Shown: positions 6,178 to 13,162 of the stretch, in pieces | Position numbering within the stretch: position 1 is the first letter of the stretch | Layout: each line of letters begins with the position of its first letter | Source of the DNA: an uncultured Clostridia bacterium | Lineage (GTDB): Bacteria > Bacillota > Clostridia > Christensenellales > Aristaeellaceae | Direction of reading: 5' to 3' | Length of the DNA stretch: 20,297 nucleotides | NCBI GenBank assembly: GCA_934647165.1 | Contig: CAKUFA010000041.1 | Location: forward strand, 1-20,297 | Notes under the pieces: generated by a model | The model's database searches: none | Told to the model about the DNA's origin: nothing | What the model saw: the letters and a program-made list of their open reading frames with translations, nothing else | Translations under genes and position numbers: made by a program

Positions 6178-7280
6178 TCCTTTGCAGCCCCCTTCCCGTT
6201 GCTTTTGCGGAACATTAAGCGATAATTGATGAAGAATTCCGCCCCAAGCATGAAGAACAAAATGATTCCCTGCAGCACATCCGCCATGGACGGCGATACC
6301 TTAAACGCCGATTCTACCGCACCGCTGCCTTTCTCCAACACGCCGAAGAGCAGCGATACCACAAGGATGGCAAAAGGTGACAACCGGGACAGCCATGCCA
6401 CGGTGATGGCTGTGAAGCCAACGCCGCCAGCCACGGAATCGGTCAGCTGTTTATCCGCACCGCTGGCCTGCAAAATGCCTGCAAGGCCGCAGATGCCGGC
6501 AGAAAGGAACATGGTCCGCAGCACAATTTTCTTTACCGGCATGCCCGCGTAACGCGCCGTCTGTTCGTTTTCCCCCACCACAGTCAGCTCATAGCCCTGC
6601 TTGGAATAGCGCAGGTAAATGAAAACCAGCACCACCAGTGCTAGCGCCACAATCCAGCCGATGTGCACGCCCAGCACATTGGGCATGCGCGCAGCCTTGG
6701 CAAAGCGGGGCATGATCGGGAAACCCATGCTCTTGGGATCCTTCCATGGCCCTTCACGCAGATACTGAATGATGTATACGGCCACATAGTTGAGCATCAA
6801 GGTAAACAATGTTTCGTTGGTGCCCCACTTGGTTTTGAAATAGGCGGGAATCATGCCCCACAGGCCGCCTGCAATGAAGCCGGCAATGGCCATCACAAGC
6901 AGCAGCAGCCAGCTTGGCCACACGTCCGCAAAGGTGTAGGCAAAATAGCTGCCTGCAATGGCACCTGCGCAAATCTGCCCCTCTGCGCCGATGTTCCAAA
7001 AGCGCATTTTGAAAGCCAGCGTTACACCCAGGGATGTGATACACAGCGGTACGGCTAATTTTACGGTTTCCCGCATGGCTACCTGTGTGCCGAGGGAACC
7101 GGTCAGCATGGTGCTGTAAATTTCAAAGGGATTAAAGCCGAGTGCCAGCAGAAATACGCCGCCGGTCAGAAGTGCCAGCACAACGGCCAGCAAACGGCAG
7201 GCAATTTGCCGCAGAGGGGATATGTCCGTGCGCTGCACGACATGGAACAGCATCTCGCGGCTCTTTTGCGTTTCAGACAT
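6174..7280 (-). CDS. nupP: Nucleoside ABC transporter permease, NupP-like
   Basis: This 368-residue membrane protein is the first permease of the BMP-type nucleoside importer. Features seen are LLALGFNPFEIYSTMLTGSLG near the N-terminus, GAEGQICAGAIAGSYFAYTF, WGTNETLFTLMLNYVAVYI and the coupling loop YELTVVGENEQTARYAGMPV. All are typical of the YufP/NupP family, which pairs with NupQ in the membrane. I choose the ATG at 7280 (MSETQKS), because GGAGG lies six bases upstream. An ATG at 7286 abuts that GGAGG and is less likely. The start overlaps the end of nupO by eight bases, so the two are translationally coupled. Confidence 0.9.
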   Translation of the reverse strand: MSETQKSREMLFHVVQRTDISPLRQIACRLLAVVLALLTGGVFLLALGFNPFEIYSTMLTGSLGTQVAMRETVKLAVPLCITSLGVTLAFKMRFWNIGAEGQICAGAIAGSYFAYTFADVWPSWLLLLVMAIAGFIAGGLWGMIPAYFKTKWGTNETLFTLMLNYVAVYIIQYLREGPWKDPKSMGFPIMPRFAKAARMPNVLGVHIGWIVALALVVLVFIYLRYSKQGYELTVVGENEQTARYAGMPVKKIVLRTMFLSAGICGLAGILQASGADKQLTDSVAGGVGFTAITVAWLSRLSPFAILVVSLLFGVLEKGSGAVESAFKVSPSMADVLQGIILFFMLGAEFFINYRLMFRKSNGKGAAKE

Positions 7281-8805
7281 AGTCATCCTCCATTTCCTCG
7301 GTGCTCAGTGCGCCGGTCATCTTCATGCCCAGCAGCTCCTTGGTGGCAAAGCGCGCGGGAATGATGGCCGTCACTTTTCCGCCGCACAGCACCAGGATGC
7401 GGTCGCACAACTCCAACAGCACATCCAAATCCTCGCCTACAAAAAGGATGCCAACCCCTTTGCGCTTCTGCTCGTTCAGCAGGTCGTAGATGGTGTAGGA
7501 GGAATTGATGTCCAGTCCGCGCACAGGGTAAGCGGTGATGAGCACTCGCGGATCGCAGTCAATCTCGCGGCCCAGCAGCACTTTCTGTACATTGCCGCCG
7601 GACAGTTTCTGCACGGGCGTGAAAATGGACGGGGTGGAGATATCCAAACGTTTGATCAGCCGGCGGGAAAGTTCTCTCGCGCCTTTACGGCGCAGGAAGA
7701 ACCCTTTCTGGTCGGCATAGGTCTTGAGCAGCATATTATCCGCCATGCCCATGGTTCCGACCAGACCCATGCCGAGCCGATCCTCCGGAATGAAGGAAAG
7801 GGAAATGCCCTTGCGGATGATTTCTCTGGGGGTCAGGCCGTCCACACGCTTGCCATCCAACAGGATGGAACCTCCGGCGGGGTGCTGAAGTCCTGCGATG
7901 GCCTCGCACAGCTCTTTTTGCCCGCTGCCTGCAACGCCGCACACACCGAGGATTTCACCCCCGTGCAGCTGAAAGGAGACTTGATCGAGCCGGGTTACTC
8001 CGTCTTCGCCTTTTACCGTCAGGGCATGCACGTCCAGCAGCACATCGCCGCATTCCCGTTCCTCTCTCTGAATGGCAAGCGACACAGGGCGGCCGACCAT
8101 CTTTTCCGTCAACTCCTGCACGGTGGTTTGCGCCGTCGTCACTGTGCCGGTGGTTTCGCCTTTGCGCAGAATGGTCACCCTGTCGGAAATGTCCAGTACT
8201 TCCTGCAGCTTGTGGGTGATGATGACCACGGCATGGCCTTCCTTGCGCATTTTGCGCAGAATGGAGAAGAGCTTCTCTGTTTCCTGGGGGGTGAGTACGG
8301 CGGTGGGCTCGTCCAGGATCAGGATGTCTGCGCCGCGGGCAAGCACTTTCAGGATTTCCACCGTTTGCTTTTCACCGACGGACATATTGTAGATTTTTTT
8401 GTCCAGATCGCATTCCAGGCCGAAAAGCCGCATCAATTCTTCCGGAGATGCAGCCAGTTTGCCGTTTGTACCCAGCAGAATGTTTTCCCGGGCAGTGAGC
8501 ACATCCACAAGCTTGAAATGCTGGTGAATCATGCCAATGCCCAACGAAATGGCTTCCTTGGGACTGCGGATGGATACGCTTTTTCCATTGAGATAGATTT
8601 TTCCGCTATCCGGCTTGTAGATGCCGCTGAGCATGTTCACCAGCGTGGTTTTCCCGCTGCCGTTTTCACCCAGCAGGGCCAGGATTTCCCCGCGGCGCAC
8701 CGTCAGGTTTACGTTGTTGTTAGCCTTCACCGGGCCAAAGGACTTGCACAGCCCTTCCAACCGAATGGCCTCCCGGCTTTCTTCCCGGGCGGACGCTTCC
8801 TGCAC
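7273..8805 (-). CDS. nupO: Nucleoside ABC transporter ATPase, NupO-like (two ABC domains)
   Basis: This is a cytoplasmic ATPase with two fused ABC domains, as in RbsA/YufO. Domain 1 has GENGSGKTT (Walker A), MSVGEKQ (signature) and LILDEPTAVL (Walker B). Domain 2 has the degenerate GVAGSGQKE typical of the family, LSGGNVQK and a weak Walker B (LITAYPVRGLD). I place the start at GTG 8805, with GAGGG seven bases upstream; this gives 510 residues, the family's usual size. The longer frame (ATG at 8898 or 8829) is unlikely: a TTGAAA-17-TATAAT promoter lies inside it and transcription would begin near 8841. It energises NupP/NupQ. No binding-protein gene (NupN/BMP lipoprotein) is next to it. Confidence 0.93.
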   Translation of the reverse strand: MQEASAREESREAIRLEGLCKSFGPVKANNNVNLTVRRGEILALLGENGSGKTTLVNMLSGIYKPDSGKIYLNGKSVSIRSPKEAISLGIGMIHQHFKLVDVLTARENILLGTNGKLAASPEELMRLFGLECDLDKKIYNMSVGEKQTVEILKVLARGADILILDEPTAVLTPQETEKLFSILRKMRKEGHAVVIITHKLQEVLDISDRVTILRKGETTGTVTTAQTTVQELTEKMVGRPVSLAIQREERECGDVLLDVHALTVKGEDGVTRLDQVSFQLHGGEILGVCGVAGSGQKELCEAIAGLQHPAGGSILLDGKRVDGLTPREIIRKGISLSFIPEDRLGMGLVGTMGMADNMLLKTYADQKGFFLRRKGARELSRRLIKRLDISTPSIFTPVQKLSGGNVQKVLLGREIDCDPRVLITAYPVRGLDINSSYTIYDLLNEQKRKGVGILFVGEDLDVLLELCDRILVLCGGKVTAIIPARFATKELLGMKMTGALSTEEMEDDYV

Positions 8806-8847
8806 GCAAACACCCTCTTCATTCATCATTTTCGAGATACACCGATC

Positions 8848-8876
8848 ATTATAATGGAAACCACCAACATTTTCAA
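8848..8876 (-). promoter_or_regulatory. Promoter of the nupOPQ operon
   Basis: On the minus strand TTGAAA (8876-8871) and a perfect TATAAT (8853-8848) are separated by 17 bases. This gives a leader of roughly 36 bases before the GTG start at 8805. It is one of the two best promoters in the window. Confidence 0.8.
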
Positions 8877-8880
8877 GCGA

Positions 8881-8893
8881 AAAAGCGAACATT
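8881..8893 (+). promoter_or_regulatory. PurBox-like sequence at the nup/GuaA-like divergent junction
   Basis: AAAAGCGAACATT matches the Bacillus/Lactococcus PurR box (AWWWCCGAACWWT, from memory) at 12 of 13 positions; the one difference is G for the first C of CCGAAC. It sits just upstream of the nupO -35 hexamer. A second, inverted box at the usual 16-17 base distance is only weakly suggested (CTTCGT near 8915). PurR control of a purine nucleoside importer would be sensible. Confidence 0.35.
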
Positions 8894-9034
8894 TTCACTT
8901 TTTTTTTGTCATTTCTTCGTATGGACGGAAATGCAGAAGCCTCGTGACAGGGACGCAGAAGGATTTTTCACTGCCTATGTCGAATAGAACGCTCTAAACA
9001 TTTTCTAATGCATCTTGGAGGAGGGGAACGTGTT

Positions 9035-10501
9035 ATGCGCGACCTGGTTGTGCTCATCAATCTGGATGGAGCAGCCTGCCGCTCAATGGCGCGTAAGCTG
9101 CGTGCAGAGCATATCTATTGCAAAATTCTGCCTGCTGATGCAACGGATGAAATGGTGCATGCGCAGGAAGCGTTGGGCATTCTGCTGCCCGGCGGCGCCA
9201 AGGGCGAAGCACCGGACATTCCTCATTTGGACAGGCTGCTGGCTGCCGGATTGCCTGTGCTTGGCATGGGCGACGCTGCGCTGACACTGTGCCAATTCCT
9301 TGGCGGAATGCTGGGTGAAAAGGCTGCGGATCCGCAGGTGCTGCAGGTACATTATGACCATGACGATCCCGTCTTCACGCAAGTGGAAGATGGCGAACGA
9401 TATCTGGCGGTTCCGCGTACCATCACGCCGCCGGAAAAAACAGAAGTCGTCGCCAGGGCAGAGGCAGGGATTCTGGGCTTCCGGCTGGCACAGCAGCCGG
9501 TTTATGCGCTTGCCTTCCATGCTGAGCAAAATGACCCTGATGGGGTGCAGATACTTATCAACTTCTGCAAAAATGTGTGCGGATGTACGCTGTGGTGGTC
9601 AAACCAGGCATTTGTGGACAATGCCAGGCGGGAAATTGAGCGTCTGGCGAACGGGGGGGATGCGGTGTGCGCCCTTTCCGGAGGCGTGGACAGCGGCGTG
9701 TGTGCCGTGATCGGCAACATGGCGCTGGGGCATAGGCTGCATTGCATCTTTGTAGATACGGGGCTTCTTCGCCTGGATGAAGGCGACCGCGTGATGCAGT
9801 ATTTCCAGCATGATGTGGGGCTTAATCTGAAACGCATCGATGCAAAGGAACGTTTCCTTGCCGCCCTGAAGGGCGTGACGGAGTCTGCGGAAAAGGAAAC
9901 CATCATTTTCCGCCTTCTCAAGGAGATTCTGGAGAAGGAAACCGCTCAACTGCCCAATGTCCGCCTGATTATTCAGGGAACCAATTATTCCGACGCGCTG
10001 CGCGACGGCACGCTGCAACCCTTGTCCAGCACGGATGAAGGCGTGCAAATCATCGAGCCTGTGCGCGAGCTCTTCAAGGATGAGATTCGCCGTGTGGGCG
10101 AGGAGATCGGCTTGCCGACCATGGTTATCCACCGCCAGCCTTTCCCCGGAAGCGGCCTTGCCCTGCGCATTTTGGGTGAAGTGACGGAGGAACGGTTGGA
10201 CATTCTGCGACAGGCAGACGCCATTTTCCGCGCAGAAATTGAGCAAAGCGGGCAGGCCAAACGATTATGGCAATACTTTGCCACGTTGGTGAGCGATCCC
10301 ATGCGCGGTGAAACCGACCACTATGTGGTGGTGCTTCGCGCTGTGCAGGCAGCGGATGGCAGCGCCGCCACGGCGTCCCGCCTGCCGTATGACTTGCTGG
10401 AACGGGTTTGCCAGGGCATTCGGCAAAACTGCCCGCGGGTACGCAGGGTTATGTACGATTTGACGCCGAGCAACGGCTATAGTGAAATTGAGTGGTGCTG
10501 A
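9035..10501 (+). CDS. GMP-synthase-like protein with degenerate amidotransferase and altered substrate motifs
   Basis: The 488 residues follow the GuaA plan: class I amidotransferase domain (1-~180), ATP pyrophosphatase domain with PP-loop SGGVDS (215-220), and the C-terminal dimerisation domain (LPYDLLERV, RVMYDLT). GuaA normally makes GMP from XMP, glutamine and ATP. Here the nucleophile motif GICYG reads GMGDA (77-81), so the Cys is Gly79, although His162 and Glu164 remain (FHAE). The KSHHNVGG segment is replaced by LQPLSSTDEG, PGPGL by PGSGL, and the C-terminal PPxTIEWE by GYSEIEWC. It may be ammonia-dependent or use another substrate. GGAGGAGGGG fixes the start at ATG 9035; the upstream ATG 9008 precedes that site. 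It is divergent from the nucleoside importer and followed by a dipeptidase. Confidence 0.85.
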   Translation: MRDLVVLINLDGAACRSMARKLRAEHIYCKILPADATDEMVHAQEALGILLPGGAKGEAPDIPHLDRLLAAGLPVLGMGDAALTLCQFLGGMLGEKAADPQVLQVHYDHDDPVFTQVEDGERYLAVPRTITPPEKTEVVARAEAGILGFRLAQQPVYALAFHAEQNDPDGVQILINFCKNVCGCTLWWSNQAFVDNARREIERLANGGDAVCALSGGVDSGVCAVIGNMALGHRLHCIFVDTGLLRLDEGDRVMQYFQHDVGLNLKRIDAKERFLAALKGVTESAEKETIIFRLLKEILEKETAQLPNVRLIIQGTNYSDALRDGTLQPLSSTDEGVQIIEPVRELFKDEIRRVGEEIGLPTMVIHRQPFPGSGLALRILGEVTEERLDILRQADAIFRAEIEQSGQAKRLWQYFATLVSDPMRGETDHYVVVLRAVQAADGSAATASRLPYDLLERVCQGIRQNCPRVRRVMYDLTPSNGYSEIEWC

Positions 10502-10556
10502 TGTACACTTTGAAGCCTGCATCGTTCTATTTCATCCATCTGAAAGAGGGAATTTG

Positions 10557-11453
10557 ATGTTTGTTGCCGATACGCATTCTGATACGCTTTACGCCATGGG
10601 CGTAGAGCATGTCTCTTCTCCGATGATTACCCCCGCGCGGCTGCGGGAAGGCGGCGTCACGCTGCAGACCTTTGCCCTTTGGACAGGGTGCGATGGCAAC
10701 CGCGGCGATTATGAGGGGATTGTTGCCGCCGAGCTTGCGCAGCTCCCGGCGCTTGTGAAAGCAGGGCTTCGCCAGGTGGATGATCCTGCAGAGGCAAAAG
10801 AAGGCGAAAACTGCTTTATGCTTTCCATTGAAGGCGGCGAAGTGTTTGAAAAGGATCTCGCGACGGTGGAAAAGTGGCGCGGTTGCGGCGTGCGCATGGC
10901 TGCCCTGCTCTGGAACAACGACAATCGCCTTGGCTATCCTGCCAAACACGGCGATAAACGCGGCCTGACCGACTATGGCGTGGCCGTTGTGAAGGAAATG
11001 CAGCGCGTGAAAATGGCGGTTGACACCTCGCACCTGAACGAAGCGGGCTTTTATGATATTTTCGCCAAAACAAACCACGCGCCTATGGCTTCTCACAGCT
11101 GCTGCAAGGCGCTGTGCGGCCATTCACGCAACCTGACGGATGACCAGCTGCGCCTGCTGATTCGTGAGGGCGGCTATATAGGGGTGAATTTCTATCCTTA
11201 CTTCCTGTCGGATGACGGCAAGGCGGATATTGCCCGCGTGGCTGAGCATATCGATCACATCTGCCAGCTCGGCGGGGATGGCAATGTCGGCTTCGGCTCC
11301 GACTTTGACGGCATTGAAGTTGCTCCGGAGGGGCTTACAACCCCTGCGCAGATTCCTGCGCTGCTGGATGAACTTCGCCATCGCGGATATCCCGAAAGCA
11401 CGATTGCCGGTGTTGCGGGCGAAAACTTGCGGAAGTATTTCAGAGGGCTGTAA
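10557..11453 (+). CDS. Membrane dipeptidase family (M19) metallopeptidase
   Basis: The 298 residues contain the M19 renal-dipeptidase signature set: HSD near the N-terminus (H7, D9), SIEGGE (E92), VDTSH (H159), ASHS followed by ALCGHSRNLTD (H180), and GFGSDFDG (D249). These would hold a two-zinc centre that hydrolyses dipeptides, in some bacteria including D-residue dipeptides. No signal peptide is visible, so the enzyme is probably cytoplasmic. The start ATG 10557 is supported by GAAAGAGGG six bases upstream; the longer frame beginning near 10482 lacks a site and overlaps the previous gene. The 55-base gap to the GuaA-like gene without a terminator suggests cotranscription. Any link between the two reactions is not evident. 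Confidence 0.92.
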   Translation: MFVADTHSDTLYAMGVEHVSSPMITPARLREGGVTLQTFALWTGCDGNRGDYEGIVAAELAQLPALVKAGLRQVDDPAEAKEGENCFMLSIEGGEVFEKDLATVEKWRGCGVRMAALLWNNDNRLGYPAKHGDKRGLTDYGVAVVKEMQRVKMAVDTSHLNEAGFYDIFAKTNHAPMASHSCCKALCGHSRNLTDDQLRLLIREGGYIGVNFYPYFLSDDGKADIARVAEHIDHICQLGGDGNVGFGSDFDGIEVAPEGLTTPAQIPALLDELRHRGYPESTIAGVAGENLRKYFRGL

Positions 11454-11520
11454 GCACCGCAGATTTTTTGCAAGAATCCATTTGCAGGGTCGGGTAATTT
11501 TATATCTATGCGGATAAACG

Positions 11521-11572
11521 GACAAACGCGTGCAGACCCGCGAAAGGTTAAGGCACGGTTTGTCTGTTTTTT
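11521..11572 (+). terminator. Probable terminator after the dipeptidase gene
   Basis: GACAAAC (11521-11527) pairs with GTTTGTC (11558-11564), and T6 follows at 11567-11572. The 30-base loop contains CCGCG and CACGG that can pair further only in part, so this is a moderate candidate. No other terminator is visible before the ABC ATPase gene. Confidence 0.45.
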
Positions 11573-11597
11573 GTATTCCGGAAGAGAGGATTTTTTC

Positions 11598-11666
11598 ATG
11601 GCGTCCGTCACAGAAAGGAGTCCGCGCTCATCGCCGCAGCCTCTTTTGCGCATACTAGCCCGGTGA
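11598..11666 (+). CDS. Possible 22-residue leader peptide upstream of the ABC ATPase
   Basis: ATG 11598 is preceded by AGAGAGG eight bases upstream and opens a frame reading MASVTERSPRSSPQPLLRIL and ending AR. The TGA (11664-11666) lies inside the GGTGAGGTG ribosome site of the ABC ATPase gene, so ribosomes finishing this frame would sit on the next initiation region. That arrangement fits a leader peptide or translational coupling, but so short a frame can also arise by chance. Confidence 0.3.
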   Translation: MASVTERSPRSSPQPLLRILAR

Positions 11667-11676
11667 GGTGATGGCG

Positions 11677-12375
11677 ATGATTCATACAAAGGGATTGACA
11701 AAAGCGTATTGTGTGAATGGAAGCACGGTGACGGCATTGGATCATGTATCGTTGGACATTCCCAAGGGACAATTTGCAGCCATCATCGGCCCGAGCGGAT
11801 CCGGCAAAAGCACGCTGATGCACCTGCTTGGCTGCCTGGATACGCCGAGCAGCGGCGAATACAGACTTGCCGGACAGGACGTCTCGTCGTTGGACGGTAC
11901 TTCGCTAGCACGCATTCGCGGAGAAGCGATCGGGTTTGTTTTCCAGGGATTTCAGCTGCTTCCTCAGCTGACGGCGGTGGAAAACGTGGCGCTTCCGCTT
12001 CTGCTGCTTGGTATGCCGCAAGATGCACGCCTCCGCCGGGCTGAAGCGCTTCTTCGGCAAGTGGGACTAGGGCAACGGATGCATCACCGGCCAAACCAGC
12101 TTTCCGGCGGCCAGCAGCAACGGGTGGCGATCGCCCGCGCATTGGCGCGCAACCCGGCTGTGCTGCTGGCAGATGAACCTACCGGCAATTTGGATGGGGA
12201 AGCCACGGCAGATGTTCTGTCACTTTTGCAGGCTATGCACCAGGATGGCCGAACCATTGTGCTGATTACACATGATCCGTCAGTTGCAGCCCACGCCCAG
12301 CGGCAAATTACAATATCCAAGGGGAAAATCATCTCAGATTCCGCACATATTCCACCTCTTTTTGTAACAAATTGA
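11677..12375 (+). CDS. MacB/LolD-type ABC transporter ATPase, without a permease partner
   Basis: This 232-residue ATPase has Walker A GPSGSGKST (38-46), Q-loop VFQGFQLLP (88-96), signature LSGGQQQRVAIARAL (142-156), Walker B VLLADEPTGNLD (162-173) and switch His199 (LITHD). The DEPTGNLD and FQLLP motifs place it in the MacB/LolD/FtsE branch, which works with FtsX-like permeases in lipoprotein, peptide or antibiotic export or in mechanotransmission. No such permease is in the window, so its partner must be elsewhere. The start is ATG 11677, six bases after GAGGTG; an earlier GTG/ATG at 11668/11671 overlaps that site. It is followed by the regulator gene with its own promoter. A role in envelope-stress sensing is only an inference from position. 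Confidence 0.9.
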   Translation: MIHTKGLTKAYCVNGSTVTALDHVSLDIPKGQFAAIIGPSGSGKSTLMHLLGCLDTPSSGEYRLAGQDVSSLDGTSLARIRGEAIGFVFQGFQLLPQLTAVENVALPLLLLGMPQDARLRRAEALLRQVGLGQRMHHRPNQLSGGQQQRVAIARALARNPAVLLADEPTGNLDGEATADVLSLLQAMHQDGRTIVLITHDPSVAAHAQRQITISKGKIISDSAHIPPLFVTN

Positions 12376-12386
12376 TTTCTTTTCTC

Positions 12387-12414
12387 TTGCTTTTTTCATA
12401 TTTTGTCGTATAAT
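12387..12414 (+). promoter_or_regulatory. Promoter of the two-component/HtrA operon
   Basis: A perfect TATAAT (12409-12414) lies 16 bases after TTGCTT (12387-12392). The leader would be about 40 bases long, ending at the AGGGGAG ribosome site of the response regulator gene. The stop of the ABC ATPase gene is only 12 bases before the -35, and no terminator separates them. Confidence 0.65.
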
Positions 12415-12459
12415 CTACATAGACGCAGATGCGGAATGGGAGAAAAGGGGAGTATCTGA

Positions 12460-13152
12460 ATGGGCAAGCGGATTCTGCTGGTGGACGATGAGCCGTTGAT
12501 CCTCAAGGGATTGAAATATACCCTGGAGCAGGAGGGATATGAAACGGACAGCGCCATGGATGGCGAGGAGGCGTTGGAGAAATTCTTCGCCCAGCCCTGC
12601 GATCTGATTCTGCTGGATGTGATGCTGCCCAAACTGGATGGCCTGAGCGTATGCCAGCGCATTCGTGAGCACAGCAACGTGCCCATTATCATGCTCACGG
12701 CCAAGGGCGAGGATATGGACAAAATCCTCGGCCTGGAATACGGTGCGGATGACTATATGACCAAGCCCTTCAATATTCTCGAAGTGAAGGCACGTATCAA
12801 GACCATTTTCCGCCGCTTGAGCGGATCCATGCCTGCGGAAGAAAAGAAAATTATCCGTGTTCGGGATTTGGAGGTTAATCTGCTGAAGCGCACAGTGACC
12901 CTTGCCGGACGTGAGGTGCGCCTGACGGCTAAGGAATTCGATTTGCTGCATATGTTCATTACCAACCGCGGCAAGGTGTTCAGCCGGGAGGAAATGCTGG
13001 AAAGCGTGTGGAAGTACGACTATGCCGGCGAGGATCGCACGGTGGACGTTCACATTCGCCGGCTGCGGGAAAAAATCGAGCGGGATACCTCAAAGCCCGA
13101 ATTTATCCTCACCAAATGGGGAGTTGGTTACTATTTCACCGACAAGGATTAA
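12460..13152 (+). CDS. OmpR/PhoB-family response regulator (WalR-like context)
   Basis: The 230 residues comprise a receiver domain (acidic pair D9/D10, phospho-acceptor D53 in LILLDVMLP, T in MLTAKG, K in MTKPF) and a C-terminal winged-helix DNA-binding domain (EVRLTAKEFDLLHMF ... TVDVHIRRLREKIE ... ILTKWGVGYYF). The receiver should be phosphorylated by the kinase encoded next, after which the protein binds target promoters. Operon order (regulator, kinase, two lipoproteins, membrane protein, HtrA) resembles the walRK cluster that controls cell-wall metabolism in Firmicutes, hence WalR-like; PhoP/ResD-type assignment cannot be excluded. AGGGGAG lies a few bases before the ATG. The operon's promoter is immediately upstream. 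Confidence 0.93.
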   Translation: MGKRILLVDDEPLILKGLKYTLEQEGYETDSAMDGEEALEKFFAQPCDLILLDVMLPKLDGLSVCQRIREHSNVPIIMLTAKGEDMDKILGLEYGADDYMTKPFNILEVKARIKTIFRRLSGSMPAEEKKIIRVRDLEVNLLKRTVTLAGREVRLTAKEFDLLHMFITNRGKVFSREEMLESVWKYDYAGEDRTVDVHIRRLREKIERDTSKPEFILTKWGVGYYFTDKD

Positions 13153-13162
13153 GCATCGCCCG

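Noticed and set aside
7222..8997. Long open frame (591 codons) on the plus strand opposite nupO and the start of nupP
   Set aside because: It is antisense to a gene with complete ABC motifs, is rich in His/Gln as expected from reading those codons backwards, and has no ribosome site or recognisable domain.
9008..9034. ATG 9008 as the start of the GuaA-like gene
   Set aside because: The strong GGAGGAGGGG site lies downstream of it and points to ATG 9035; MRDLVVLIN matches the expected first strand of the amidotransferase fold.
10482..10556. N-terminal extension of the dipeptidase
   Set aside because: It overlaps the end of the previous gene and has no ribosome site; GAAAGAGGG directs initiation at 10557, just before the conserved HSD motif.
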